A DNA stretch of 43,885 nt from Comamonas phosphati (GCF_014637085.1 NZ_BMEU01000030.1:1-43885); one strand, 5' to 3'. Positions 16,616 through 25,390 are shown, counted from the first letter of the stretch. A program made the numbers and translations. Notes: generated by a model not told the origin, from the letters alone.

Positions 16616-17365
16616 ATGGCCACCATGCTTCAGACCGAGTCTCTGGTCAAGCGCTACGGCGGCCTGTTGGTGACAGACGCCGTCTCTCTGGACGTCGAGG
16701 ATGGTGAGATCCACGCGGTGATCGGCCCCAACGGCGCGGGCAAGACCACCCTGATCAACCAACTCTCTGGCGAACTGGCTTCGAACAGCGGACGCATCAT
16801 GTTTGGTGGCCGCGACATCACCAACCTGCCCTGCCACGAGCGAGCCCGCGCGGGTCTGGTGCGCTCCTATCAGATCACTTCGGTCTTCGAGGAGTTCACC
16901 GTGCTCGAGAACACGGTGCTTTCCGCCCTCGGCGCGCGCGAGCACGCGTTCCGGTTGTGGCGACCCATGCTGTCGCGCACCGAGGCGTGCGGCGCTGCGG
17001 AAGAAGCGCTCGAATCCGCTGGTCTCGGTGACCGCGCCAATGTCTGTGCAGGCGACCTGGGCTACGGCGAGCGCCGTCAGCTCGAGCTGGCGATGAGCCT
17101 CGCAGCCCGTCCAAAGCTGTTGTTGCTCGACGAACCGATGGCGGGCATGAGCCCGCAGGAATCGTCTTCAGTGATTGCGTTGCTGAAGCGGTTCAAGCGA
17201 CGCTACTCGATTCTTCTCATCGAGCACGACATGGACGCGGTCTTCGTACTCGCGGATCGCATCACCGTGCTCGTCTACGGCAAGGTCATGTTCACTGGGA
17301 GCCCTGCCGAGATTCGCTGCCATCCCGAGGTGCGCGCGGTGTATCTCGGCGAGGAAGCGGTTTGA
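16616..17365 (+). CDS. livG: ABC transporter ATP-binding protein, LivG family
   Basis: A 249-residue ATPase. Walker A is GPNGAGKTT (about residues 39-47), the family signature is replaced by the short LGYGERRQLELAMSLA typical of LivG, Walker B is LLLLDEPMAGM, and the switch His lies in LLIEHDMDAVF. The longer open frame starts within the LivM gene; ATG 16616, following GGGGAGGGT, is the correct start. One of two ATPases energising the importer. Confidence 0.9.
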   Translation: MATMLQTESLVKRYGGLLVTDAVSLDVEDGEIHAVIGPNGAGKTTLINQLSGELASNSGRIMFGGRDITNLPCHERARAGLVRSYQITSVFEEFTVLENTVLSALGAREHAFRLWRPMLSRTEACGAAEEALESAGLGDRANVCAGDLGYGERRQLELAMSLAARPKLLLLDEPMAGMSPQESSSVIALLKRFKRRYSILLIEHDMDAVFVLADRITVLVYGKVMFTGSPAEIRCHPEVRAVYLGEEAV

Positions 17366-17382
17366 CGGCGCGGGACAACGAT

Positions 17383-18099
17383 ATGAGCACTTTCTTCTCC
17401 GTCCTTGGGCTGCAGGCCTCCTACGGCCACGCCCAAGCCCTCTTTGACATCTCTTTTGACGTACGAAAGGGGCAGGTAGTCACGCTGCTCGGCCGCAACG
17501 GCATGGGTCGGTCGACGACAGTCAAGTGCATCTTCGGGCTGTTGCCCGTCTCGGCCGGCACGGTGTCGATTGACGGCATTCGACTCGACCGACTGCCCAT
17601 CCACCGCGTGGCGCGCAAAGGTCTCGCATTGGTGCCCGAAGGCCGGCAGGTCTTCCCGAACCTCACTGTAGAGGAGAACCTCGTCGCGACAGCCCGAGTC
17701 GGTGAGTCGGCGCCCTTGCCACATTGGACGCTCAGCCGCGTCTACGACCTCTTTCCCCGGCTCCGGGAGCGCCGGCGGAACCTTGCCTCGCAGCTATCGG
17801 GCGGCGAACAGCAGATGCTCGCGATTGGCCGCGCGCTGATGACCAACCCACGCCTGCTCGTGCTTGACGAGGCCACCGAGGGCCTGGCACCTCTCATCCG
17901 CCAAGAGATCTGGCGTGCGCTCGGCGAATTGAAGGCCAATGGACTCTCGCAGATCGTTATCGATAAGAACGTCGGTGCACTGCTTGATCTGGCAGATCAC
18001 CACTACGTGATTCAAAAAGGTTGCGTTGTTTGGCAGGGCGGGTCCGAGGCACTTCGCCGCACGCCTGATGTCATCCATCAATACCTGGGAGTGAGCTGA
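17383..18099 (+). CDS. livF: ABC transporter ATP-binding protein, LivF family, with variant Walker A
   Basis: A 238-residue ATPase, the second of the pair. Walker A reads GRNGMGRST: the catalytic lysine of the usual GKS/T is Arg43 (CGG). The signature LSGGEQQM and Walker B LLVLDEATEGLAP are intact. The region that carries the switch residue in most ATPases reads VIDKNVGAL rather than the VEQN common in LivF. Arginine at the Walker lysine usually impairs ATP hydrolysis, so this subunit may be weak or regulatory, unless its subfamily tolerates the change. TTG 17362 overlaps the LivG stop and could be an alternative start; ATG 17383 is preferred. Confidence 0.87.
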   Translation: MSTFFSVLGLQASYGHAQALFDISFDVRKGQVVTLLGRNGMGRSTTVKCIFGLLPVSAGTVSIDGIRLDRLPIHRVARKGLALVPEGRQVFPNLTVEENLVATARVGESAPLPHWTLSRVYDLFPRLRERRRNLASQLSGGEQQMLAIGRALMTNPRLLVLDEATEGLAPLIRQEIWRALGELKANGLSQIVIDKNVGALLDLADHHYVIQKGCVVWQGGSEALRRTPDVIHQYLGVS

Positions 18100-18178
18100 T
18101 GAGTGCGACCATGAAGACTGCGCTCCCCGCTTGCACATCCACGGAGTTTCGACTCGGGATGGGTTCTAAGGAGCAATC

Positions 18179-19501
18179 ATGAATACACACCGTAAAGACA
18201 GCGCACGGTCAAACCTTTCGAAGGATGCTGAGCGAACTGACGGTTCGGATGACACAACCATGAAGAAAAAATCGACCTCTCAGGAGAACGATGAGAGCAA
18301 ACCTACGTCGGATGTAATGCCGCTTGCGGGCGTCAAGGTACTTGAACTCGGCTCGCTGGTAGCGGGGCCTTACGCCAGCGCGCTGCTGGCTCAGTTCGGC
18401 GCGGAAGTGATCAAGATCGAGCCGCCGAAGGACGGGGATCCGTTGCGCAAATGGCGCAAGCTCCACGAGGGTACCTCGCTGTGGTGGTACACGCAAAGTC
18501 GCAACAAGAAGTCGGTCACGCTCGACCTCAAGCGCGACGAGGCGCGCGAGATCGTACGTCGCCTGGCCGGCGAAGTCGACATCGTGATCGAGAATTTCCG
18601 TCCCGGGACGCTGGAGAAGTGGGGGCTGGGCTGGGAGCAATTGTCGGCCCTCAATCCGCAACTTGTCATGGTCCGCATCTCCGGCTACGGGCAATCGGGC
18701 CCGTACAGCCAGCGACCGGGCTTTGCGGCCATCGCCGAGTGCATGGGCGGTCTGCGCCACGTGACCGGATTTGCCGATCGTCCGCCCGTACGGGTGGGTG
18801 TAAGCTTGGGCGACACGCTGGCCTCGCTGTACGGCACGATTGGTGCCCTGGTGGCGATGCACCATCTCAAGGCCAACGCGGGCAAGGGTCAGTTCATCGA
18901 TGTCGCGTTGTACGAGTCAGTATTCGCGGTGATGGAAAGCCTGATTCCAGAGTACGCGGAGTTCGGCTTCGTTCGGGAGCGCTCCGGCGCCAGTCTCCCG
19001 GGCATTTCACCATCGAATACCTACCGTTGCGGCGATGGCCACTACGTGGTTATCGCAGGCAACGGCGACGCCATCTTTAAGCGGTTGATGCACGCGATCG
19101 GGCGCGACGATCTCGGCGCTGACCCCGCGTTGGTGCGTAATGACGGCCGTGTCAGACACAATGATCGGCTGGATGCCGCTATATCCGATTGGACCGGACT
19201 GCACCCGCTTGACGAGGTCTTGAAGGTCCTGGAGGCGGCCGAAGTGCCCAGCGGGCGCATCTACACCGCAGCCGACATCGCGGAAGACCCGCACTTCCAC
19301 GCGCGCGACATGATCGAGCGCCACGCGCTACCCGACAGCACACCAATCGACTTTCCGGGCATCGTGCCCAAGTTGAGCGCGACTCCCGGGCGCACGAAAT
19401 GGGTCGGCCCCGAGCTCGGCGCGCACACGCAGGAAGTGCTGGCCTCCCTGGGCATTGATGCCGACGAGCTCGCCCGACTGCGCGCCGATGGCGTGGTTTG
19501 A
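18179..19501 (+). CDS. class III CoA-transferase, candidate succinyl-CoA:(R)-citramalate CoA-transferase
   Basis: A 440-residue family III CoA-transferase with an unusual charged, Ser/Lys/Asp-rich N-terminal extension of about 45 residues before the conserved PLAGVKVLELGSLVAGPYA. The nucleophile is Asp212 in VGVSLGDTLASLYG, and NTYRCGDGHYVVIAGNGD is the C-terminal domain landmark. A strong AAGGAG lies 7 bases before ATG 18179, supporting this start despite internal ATGs. It is followed by an HMG-CoA-lyase-like gene and a LeuCD-type hydratase. In Chloroflexus and other bacteria a class III transferase (Sct) and an HMG-CoA-lyase-like enzyme (Ccl) activate and cleave (R)-citramalate; this neighbourhood matches that pair. 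Confidence 0.85.
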   Translation: MNTHRKDSARSNLSKDAERTDGSDDTTMKKKSTSQENDESKPTSDVMPLAGVKVLELGSLVAGPYASALLAQFGAEVIKIEPPKDGDPLRKWRKLHEGTSLWWYTQSRNKKSVTLDLKRDEAREIVRRLAGEVDIVIENFRPGTLEKWGLGWEQLSALNPQLVMVRISGYGQSGPYSQRPGFAAIAECMGGLRHVTGFADRPPVRVGVSLGDTLASLYGTIGALVAMHHLKANAGKGQFIDVALYESVFAVMESLIPEYAEFGFVRERSGASLPGISPSNTYRCGDGHYVVIAGNGDAIFKRLMHAIGRDDLGADPALVRNDGRVRHNDRLDAAISDWTGLHPLDEVLKVLEAAEVPSGRIYTAADIAEDPHFHARDMIERHALPDSTPIDFPGIVPKLSATPGRTKWVGPELGAHTQEVLASLGIDADELARLRADGVV

Positions 19502-19511
19502 GGGGCAACTC

Positions 19512-20522
19512 ATGCAAAAGGCTAACGGCCAGCGGCTGTACATCCAGGAAGTTTCTGTGCGCGACGGATTCCAGATCGAGTCTCGCTTCGTGCCCACCGA
19601 ACAGAAAATTGACCTGATCAATGGCTTGAGCCGCACAGGACTGGCCAAGATAGAGGTCACATCGTTCACCTCGCCCAAGGCCATCCCGGCGCTGGCGGAT
19701 GCCGAAGCCGTGATGCGAGGGATCGAACGGATTCCCGGCGTTGAATACGCCGCACTGGTGCCCAACATTCGCGGCGCTGAGCGCGCGCTCGACTGCGGCG
19801 TCGACGAACTGAATCTCGTAATGTCTGCGAGTGAGACACACAACGCCGCCAACCTGCGGATGACCCCTGCGCAGTCGTTGGCGCAGTTTGCCGAAATCGT
19901 GAGGCTGGTGGACGGCCGTAAGCAGGTCAACGCCTCGTTGTCCACGGCCTTCGGCTGTCCGTTCGAAGGTGACGTGCCGGACGCGGTCCTGCTGGCGCTC
20001 GTAGAGCGCATCGCAGGGCTGGGCATCGCGCGCGTGACGCTGTGCGATACGACCGGCATGGCCCATCCGGGGCAGGTGGAGCGCCTCTGCCGGGCGGTGA
20101 AGACTGGTTGGCCGCAACTGACCTTGACGGCGCATTTTCATGACACCCGTGCCATGGGACTGGCGAATGCGTTGGCGGCGCTCGAGGCCGGCATCGACCG
20201 CTTCGATGCCTCCCTCGGCGGGCTGGGGGGCTGTCCCTTCGCGCCGGGCGCCAGCGGGAACGTCTGCACCGAAGACTTGGTTCACATGTTCGAGGCCATG
20301 GGCTATCGCACCGGCGTCAATCTGGAAGCGCTGCTGGCGCAGGCGCGCCGCATGCCTGAGATCGTCGGCCACGATGTGCCCGGGCAGGTCATGAAGGCGG
20401 GTCCATCGAGTCGGCGGTATCCCGTACCGGATGGCGTGCACTCACGCGAACCGCAGCAGCGCCTGGCCGGCGTGGGTTGCCTTGCCGGAAGCCCGGCCAG
20501 TCCGGTCCTGAGGGGAACGTAA
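19512..20522 (+). CDS. HMG-CoA lyase family protein, candidate (R)-citramalyl-CoA lyase
   Basis: A 336-residue DRE-TIM barrel lyase. The catalytic/metal motif is VSVRDGFQ (Arg17, Asp18), the barrel ends carry [10 protein letters not shown] and HFHDTR (His208, His210), and the glycine-rich flexible loop is [15 protein letters not shown] with the active-site Cys of the family. The family cleaves 3-hydroxy-3-methylglutaryl-CoA or similar 3-hydroxyacyl-CoA esters; the bacterial Ccl branch cleaves (R)-citramalyl-CoA to acetyl-CoA and pyruvate. Beside a class III CoA-transferase and an aconitase-type hydratase, the citramalyl-CoA role is likelier than leucine breakdown, as no other leucine genes are here. 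ATG 19512 starts 10 bases after the transferase stop. Confidence 0.85.
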   Translation: MQKANGQRLYIQEVSVRDGFQIESRFVPTEQKIDLINGLSRTGLAKIEVTSFTSPKAIPALADAEAVMRGIERIPGVEYAALVPNIRGAERALDCGVDELNLVMSASETHNAANLRMTPAQSLAQFAEIVRLVDGRKQVNASLSTAFGCPFEGDVPDAVLLALVERIAGLGIARVTLCDTTGMAHPGQVERLCRAVKTGWPQLTLTAHFHDTRAMGLANALAALEAGIDRFDASLGGLGGCPFAPGASGNVCTEDLVHMFEAMGYRTGVNLEALLAQARRMPEIVGHDVPGQVMKAGPSSRRYPVPDGVHSREPQQRLAGVGCLAGSPASPVLRGT

Positions 20523-21931
20523 TGGCCGCCGCGACACTTTTCGAAAAGCTGTGGCAACGGCATGTGGTGCACGAGCCCGAGGCCGGCCCTCCGCTGCTGT
20601 ACATGGACCGCCATCTGGTCTACGAGGTCACCAGCCCGCAGGCGTTTGAGGGGTTGCGCATGGGCAAGCGCAGGCTGTGGCGTCCGCAAACGGTACTGGC
20701 GACCGCGGACCACAACGTGCCGACGACATCGCGCTCCGTGGGCATCATAGATCCCTTGTCGCGTATCCAGGTCGAACAGCTCAGCCGCAACTGCAAGGAG
20801 TTCGGTGTCACCGAGTTCGGACTCTCGGACCCCCGTCAGGGCATCATCCATGTCGTCGGTCCGGAACAGGGCGCAACCTTGCCGGGAATGACCGTTGTCG
20901 CCGGCGACTCGCATACCAGCACGCATGGCGCCTTCGCCGCCCTGGCCTTTGGTGTCGGTACTTCCGAGGTCGAGCATGTGCTCGCGACGCAGTGCCTGTC
21001 CGTCAACCCGATGAAGCCCATGCTCGTGCGCATTGAGGGAGCACTGGCGCCTGGCGTAACGGCCAAGGACTTGATCTTGGACGTGATCGGCCGCATCGGC
21101 ACGGCAGGCGGAACCGGCTACGCCATCGAGTTTGGCGGTGGCGCGGTTCGCGCCTTGTCCATGGAAGGCCGAATGACTTTGTGCAACATGGCGATCGAAG
21201 CAGGCGCTCGCGTTGGATTGGTCGCGGTCGATCAAAAAACGATCGACTACCTGAAAGGGCGTCCGTACGCGCCGCGCGGCGAGCGATGGGAGCAGGCGGT
21301 GGCGTACTGGCGCACACTGGTCAGCGACGAGGGTGCGCACTTCGACAGAACGCTTGAGATCGATGCGGCTCTTGTGCAACCCATGGTGACTTGGGGCACA
21401 TCGCCCGAAATGGTGCAGCCGATCGGCGGCCAGGTGCCCGATCCTGCGCGTGAACCGGACCCTGTCAAGCGCTCCGGAATGGCCAATGCGCTGGCGTACA
21501 TGGCAATCGAGCCGGGCATGCCAATCAAGGCCATTCAGCCGGACAAGGTGTTCATCGGATCGTGCACCAATGCCCGCATCGAGGATCTGCGCGCTGCGGC
21601 CGCCGTGCTGAAGGGCGGACATATTGCTCCCACGATCAAGCTAGCCCTCGCGGTCCCGGGCTCGGGGTTGGTCAAGGCGCAGGCCGAAGCCGAAGGCCTT
21701 GACCGCGTGTTCACCGACGCGGGTTTCGAATGGCGTGAACCGGGCTGTTCGATGTGCTTGGGTATGAACGAAGACCGGCTGGCGCCCGGAGAGCGCTGTG
21801 CCTCCACCTCGAACCGCAATTTCGAGGGCCGTCAGGGGGCGGGAGGGCGTAGCCATCTCGTGAGTCCGGCAATGGCGGCGGCGGCCGCAGTTGCGGGCCA
21901 CTTCGTTGATGTCCGTAAGGAGTTCAGCTGA
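20522..21931 (+). CDS. leuC: aconitase-family hydratase large subunit (LeuC-like), candidate citraconate/maleate hydratase
   Basis: A 469-residue LeuC-type protein. The three 4Fe-4S cysteines are in [14 protein letters not shown] and [12 protein letters not shown], and [15 protein letters not shown] and [10 protein letters not shown] are canonical. Its start overlaps the upstream stop by one base (TAATG), and its stop overlaps the small-subunit start. The symbol gives the family; leucine biosynthesis is unlikely because leuA and leuB are absent and the gene is buried in a catabolic operon. LeuCD-type enzymes hydrate citraconate to (R)-citramalate, and a LeuCD-type maleate hydratase (HbzIJ) acts in the direct-hydrolysis gentisate route of Pseudomonas alcaligenes, so either reaction fits. 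Confidence 0.88.
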   Translation: MAAATLFEKLWQRHVVHEPEAGPPLLYMDRHLVYEVTSPQAFEGLRMGKRRLWRPQTVLATADHNVPTTSRSVGIIDPLSRIQVEQLSRNCKEFGVTEFGLSDPRQGIIHVVGPEQGATLPGMTVVAGDSHTSTHGAFAALAFGVGTSEVEHVLATQCLSVNPMKPMLVRIEGALAPGVTAKDLILDVIGRIGTAGGTGYAIEFGGGAVRALSMEGRMTLCNMAIEAGARVGLVAVDQKTIDYLKGRPYAPRGERWEQAVAYWRTLVSDEGAHFDRTLEIDAALVQPMVTWGTSPEMVQPIGGQVPDPAREPDPVKRSGMANALAYMAIEPGMPIKAIQPDKVFIGSCTNARIEDLRAAAAVLKGGHIAPTIKLALAVPGSGLVKAQAEAEGLDRVFTDAGFEWREPGCSMCLGMNEDRLAPGERCASTSNRNFEGRQGAGGRSHLVSPAMAAAAAVAGHFVDVRKEFS

Positions 21932-22575
21932 TGGAACCTTTTACGTTTCTCGACGGCATCGTGGTGCCGCTGAATCGCGCCAACGTCGACACGGACGCCA
22001 TCATCCCGAAGCAGTTCATGAAGTCGATACGACGCACAGGCTTCGGGGGCAATCTGTTCGACGAATGGCGCTATTTGGACAAGGGCGAGCCCGGGCAGGA
22101 TTGCGCCGCGCGGCCGACGAACCCGGCTTTCGTGCTGAACCAGCCCCGCTACCAAGGTTCCTCCATCCTGTTGGCGCGAGCGAACTTCGGCTGCGGCTCC
22201 AGCCGCGAACACGCGCCGTGGGCGCTGCACGACTATGGCATTCGTGCGCTCATCGCCCCCAGCTTTGCCGACATCTTCTACGGCAACTGCTTGAAGAACG
22301 GCATGTTGCCCATCGTGCTGCCCGAGGTTGAGGTGCAGTATCTGTTCGAACAGGTAAAGAGCCAGCCTGGTTACCGCCTGCGCATCAACCTCGAGAGACA
22401 GTCTATCGAAGCACCGATCGGCCCTGCTCTCGGCTTCGAGTTCGATCCGTTTCGCAAACGCTGTCTGCTCAACGGCATCGACGACATCAGCCTGACGCTG
22501 GAGCATGACGCGGAGATTCGCCGCTACGAGGCTAGGCGGCAATTGGCGGAGCCATGGGTATTTGGAGGGGCTTGA
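21931..22575 (+). CDS. leuD: aconitase-family hydratase small subunit (LeuD-like)
   Basis: A 214-residue LeuD-type swivelling-domain subunit. It starts [26 protein letters not shown] and carries the substrate-recognition segment [16 protein letters not shown]. Its ATG overlaps the large-subunit stop (TGATGG), so the two subunits should be made in equal amounts. It is the last intact gene of the P450 operon; a truncated transporter receptor follows. Confidence 0.88.
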   Translation: MEPFTFLDGIVVPLNRANVDTDAIIPKQFMKSIRRTGFGGNLFDEWRYLDKGEPGQDCAARPTNPAFVLNQPRYQGSSILLARANFGCGSSREHAPWALHDYGIRALIAPSFADIFYGNCLKNGMLPIVLPEVEVQYLFEQVKSQPGYRLRINLERQSIEAPIGPALGFEFDPFRKRCLLNGIDDISLTLEHDAEIRRYEARRQLAEPWVFGGA

Positions 22576-22636
22576 AAAAGCTGGCAATTTCATTCATCAA
22601 GCCCAAGAGGATCAACCGTGACCATCGTTCTTCAAA

Positions 22637-22658
22637 TTCAGAGCTCGTTCAGAGCTCG
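22637..22658 (+). repeat. tandem duplication of 11 bp
   Basis: TTCAGAGCTCG occurs twice back to back, directly before the GTG that opens the truncated receptor frame. It probably reflects slippage or a local duplication; removing one copy does not restore a longer receptor frame. Confidence 0.7.
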
Positions 22659-22831
22659 TGCGCAATGTGCTGCGGCACCTTACCAGCATAACCGTCTTAC
22701 TGGCGACAGTCGTCATCACGGTGCCTGCGGACTCGGCAGAACAGTTTCCCACCAAACCGATCAAGATCCTGGTCGGCAGCCCGGCAGGCAACCTTTCTGA
22801 CGTGCCTGCTCGTTTCATCGTGCAGAAGGTA
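22658..22831 (+). pseudogene. tripartite tricarboxylate transporter receptor (Bug family), N-terminal fragment
   Basis: A frame opening at GTG 22658 encodes a signal peptide (hydrophobic ITVLLATVVITVPADSA) followed by QFPTKPIKILVGSPAGNLSD, the hallmark start of Bug-family periplasmic receptors, and continues in register to about FIVQKV at 22831. There the similarity stops and unrelated sequence leads into the chemoreceptor gene. A Bug receptor is about 320 residues, so more than 80 percent is missing. It lies about 80 bp after the LeuD-like gene and may once have been the last gene of that operon. Confidence 0.75.
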
Positions 22832-22857
22832 CCCTTTCCACTGAAGGAACACAACCC

Positions 22858-24504
22858 ATGCCCCAATTCACCCTGCGCCAGAAATTCTTGTTCGGCATAG
22901 TCGCCGTGCTCACGGTGTCGCTGCTGGTGATGCTGGGGGGGCGATTCCTCGGCAAGGCCGCGCGCTTCCACCACCTGGAGCGAGACCATCTCAACGTGGT
23001 CATGCAGATAGAGCTCGCCATGCAGCGGGCGAGTTCGGGTGACACGGCCCCGGCGGTTGGCAAGGACCTGCTGCTCAAGCCGATCGAGCACGGGCAGTGG
23101 CTTGCCGCGCAGGTCGATGTGGAGTTGTTCAAGGTCGAACAGGGGCTGTTCCGCCTGCTCGGCTTCAATGACGTCATTGACTTGCCGCGCAAGGGCATTG
23201 ACGATCTGGAGCGCATGAAGAAAATCATCGAGCTCGAGCCTGGCAGCACCGTGAGCCCGGCGCTGGTCGAGCGGCTGCGGCCCGACATGGCGGTGGTACA
23301 GGAAAACGCCGACCGTTTCGCCCCGCTGGTGGCCGAGGCGGTCGGCTTCATCAAGGCGCTTGTCTTCAGCATCAACCTGCTGGGCGGTCTGGTGCTGCTG
23401 GCCTCCTTTTGGGCTATCCGCAAAGCGGTGCTCGGGCCGCTGGAGGAGGCGCTGCGGCTGGCGGGCCAGATTGCCCAGGGCGACCTCACGGGGCAGATCG
23501 TGACGCGTTCGAACGACGAAGTCGGCCAATTGATAACCGCCCTGGCGGACATGCAGGGCAGCCTGTCCAGCATGGTGGCCCATGTGCGCCAGAACGCCGA
23601 GAGCCTGGAGGCGGCCAGTTCCGAGATTGCCCAGGGCAGCCACGACCTGTCGGCGCGCACCGAAAGCCAGGCCAGCTCCCTGGAAGAAACCGCCGCCAGC
23701 ATGGAGGAGTTGGGCTCCACTGTGCGCCAGAACGCCGACAACGCGCGCCATGCGAACCAGCTCGCGCAAAGCGCCAGCACCGTGGCCGTCCAAGGCGGTG
23801 AAGCCGTGGCCCAGGTGGTCAACACCATGACAGGCATCAACGAAAGCTCCCGCAAGATCGCCGACATCATCAGCGTCATTGACGGCATCGCCTTCCAGAC
23901 CAACATTCTGGCCCTGAATGCCGCCGTCGAGGCCGCCCGAGCGGGCGAACACGGTCGCGGCTTTGCCGTGGTGGCCACCGAAGTGCGCAGCCTGGCCCAG
24001 CGCAGCGCCGAGGCCGCCAAGGAAATCAAGACCCTGATCAACGACAGCGTGGGCCGGGTCGAGCAAGGCAGCGCCTTGGTGGACCAGGCCGGCACCACTA
24101 TGAGAGAGGTCGTGGACAGCATTCGGCGCGTGACCGACATCATGGGCGAGATCAGCGCGGCCAGCACCGAGCAGAGCCAGGGAGTAGCGCAGGTGGGCGA
24201 GGCCGTCACCAATATGGACCAGGCAACGCAACAGAACGCGGCGCTGGTCGAGCAGATGGCCGCCGCGGCCTCCAGACTGAAGGGTCAGTCCGAAGAGCTG
24301 GTGCAGACGGTGGCGGTGTTCAAACTGGCGGACGATGGCAGTTCCGACCCGGCTGCCTACGCACAAGACCAGTCGCATGGGAGAACTGCGCCGCACCGGT
24401 TGGCAGACCACCGACATCCTGATCCTCAGCCATGGCCGACCGCGGCAGTCAATATGGGTTTGCTGGAAGCTTATGCTTCAGAGAAAAGCTCGACGAACAA
24501 CTGA
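22858..24504 (+). CDS. methyl-accepting chemotaxis protein
   Basis: A 548-residue chemoreceptor. The first membrane helix is about residues 9-28, a periplasmic sensor region spans about 30-160, the second helix is about 164-187, a HAMP domain follows, and the cytoplasmic signalling hairpin is centred on AFQTNILALNAAVEAARAGE near residue 350. The conserved coiled coil ends at VAVFKLADD. The last 60 or so residues (rich in His, Pro and Gln) do not look like a normal chemoreceptor tail and overlap the 3' end of nagR by 34 bases, so the C-terminus is probably a rearrangement product. No CheR-tethering pentapeptide is seen. A role in taxis to naphthalene or aromatic acids is possible by location, as for NahY, but not shown by sequence. 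Confidence 0.85.
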   Translation: MPQFTLRQKFLFGIVAVLTVSLLVMLGGRFLGKAARFHHLERDHLNVVMQIELAMQRASSGDTAPAVGKDLLLKPIEHGQWLAAQVDVELFKVEQGLFRLLGFNDVIDLPRKGIDDLERMKKIIELEPGSTVSPALVERLRPDMAVVQENADRFAPLVAEAVGFIKALVFSINLLGGLVLLASFWAIRKAVLGPLEEALRLAGQIAQGDLTGQIVTRSNDEVGQLITALADMQGSLSSMVAHVRQNAESLEAASSEIAQGSHDLSARTESQASSLEETAASMEELGSTVRQNADNARHANQLAQSASTVAVQGGEAVAQVVNTMTGINESSRKIADIISVIDGIAFQTNILALNAAVEAARAGEHGRGFAVVATEVRSLAQRSAEAAKEIKTLINDSVGRVEQGSALVDQAGTTMREVVDSIRRVTDIMGEISAASTEQSQGVAQVGEAVTNMDQATQQNAALVEQMAAAASRLKGQSEELVQTVAVFKLADDGSSDPAAYAQDQSHGRTAPHRLADHRHPDPQPWPTAAVNMGLLEAYASEKSSTNN

Positions 24505-25376
24505 CGTAGCCACATGTTGCCCGGATCCCGGTTGTACTTGGCATGCCAAAACAGGTTGATGGCGATGTCGGGCAGCTTGGCCGGGTGCGGGGATGTCGTC
24601 AGACCAAAAGGCACTTCGCAGCGAACGGCAAAACGCTGCGGCACGGTCGCGATGAGGTCGGTGCTGTGCAGAATGGGGCCGATCGCAATGAAATGCGGCA
24701 CCACCAGCCGCATGCGCCTTTTGATGCCTGCGCGTTCGAGCAGGCCATCGACCTCACCGTGTCCGGTGTTGAGTGCGACCACGCCGACATGCTCCAGTTC
24801 ACTGAACTGTTTCAGGCTCATGGGGGATTTGGCGCTTGGATGGTCCTTGCGGAACATGCATACGTAGCGGTGGCGAAAGAGGCGCCGCTGGAAGAATCCG
24901 GTCTGTAGCTCTGGCAGAAGACCCAAGGCGAGATCAACCGCACCGGACTCCATATCCTCCTTCAGATTGCCAGCATTCGGGCGCAGCGTGCTGATCTGGA
25001 TGTGAGGAGCTCGTTGCGCAAGCGCTTCCATCAGTGGGGGCATGAAGTACATCTCGCCGATGTCGGTCATTGCCAAGTTGAAGGTGCGCGTGCTGGCAAA
25101 TGGGTCGAAAGAGTCACGGGTCGTCAGTGCCGTCTGCAGCGTGTTGAGCGCATAGATCACGGGCTCCGCAAGATGCAGTGCATACGGTGTCGGCTCCATG
25201 CCTTTTGAGGTGCGCAAGAACAAATCGTCCTTTAGCGCCGCACGCAGCCGTTTAAGTGAATTGCTGACGGCAGGCTGCGTCAGCCCCAGTTTTTCGCCGG
25301 CCGTCGATACGCTCCGGTCGAGCAGTAGCTGGTTGAAGACCACCAGCAGATTCAAGTCGATGTCGCGCAGATCCAT
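24471..25376 (-). CDS. nagR: LysR-type activator of the naphthalene operon (NagR/NahR)
   Basis: A 301-residue LysR-type regulator very close to NahR/NagR. It begins MDLRDIDLNLLVVFNQLL, has the helix-turn-helix AGEKLGLTQPAVSNSLKRLR (about 27-46), and ends with WLRQLFVELFSEA. NahR-type proteins bind constitutively and activate when salicylate is bound. It is divergent from nagAa, and a nearly perfect NahR box lies between them. The gene converges with and slightly overlaps the chemoreceptor gene. Confidence 0.92.
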   Translation of the reverse strand: MDLRDIDLNLLVVFNQLLLDRSVSTAGEKLGLTQPAVSNSLKRLRAALKDDLFLRTSKGMEPTPYALHLAEPVIYALNTLQTALTTRDSFDPFASTRTFNLAMTDIGEMYFMPPLMEALAQRAPHIQISTLRPNAGNLKEDMESGAVDLALGLLPELQTGFFQRRLFRHRYVCMFRKDHPSAKSPMSLKQFSELEHVGVVALNTGHGEVDGLLERAGIKRRMRLVVPHFIAIGPILHSTDLIATVPQRFAVRCEVPFGLTTSPHPAKLPDIAINLFWHAKYNRDPGNMWLRQLFVELFSEA

Positions 25377-25390
25377 GATGCCTCACCATT

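Noticed and set aside
20522-22575. LeuC/LeuD as leucine biosynthesis genes
   Set aside because: No leuA or leuB nearby, and the pair overlaps a CoA-thioester lyase gene within an aromatic operon; a catabolic hydratase is likelier.
22637-22658. The 11-base tandem repeat as the cause of a frameshift in the receptor gene
   Set aside because: Deleting one copy still leaves the upstream GTG out of frame with the receptor.
22618-22800. Small gene starting at GTG 22618
   Set aside because: It lies out of frame over the Bug receptor signal peptide, has low-complexity composition and resembles nothing known.
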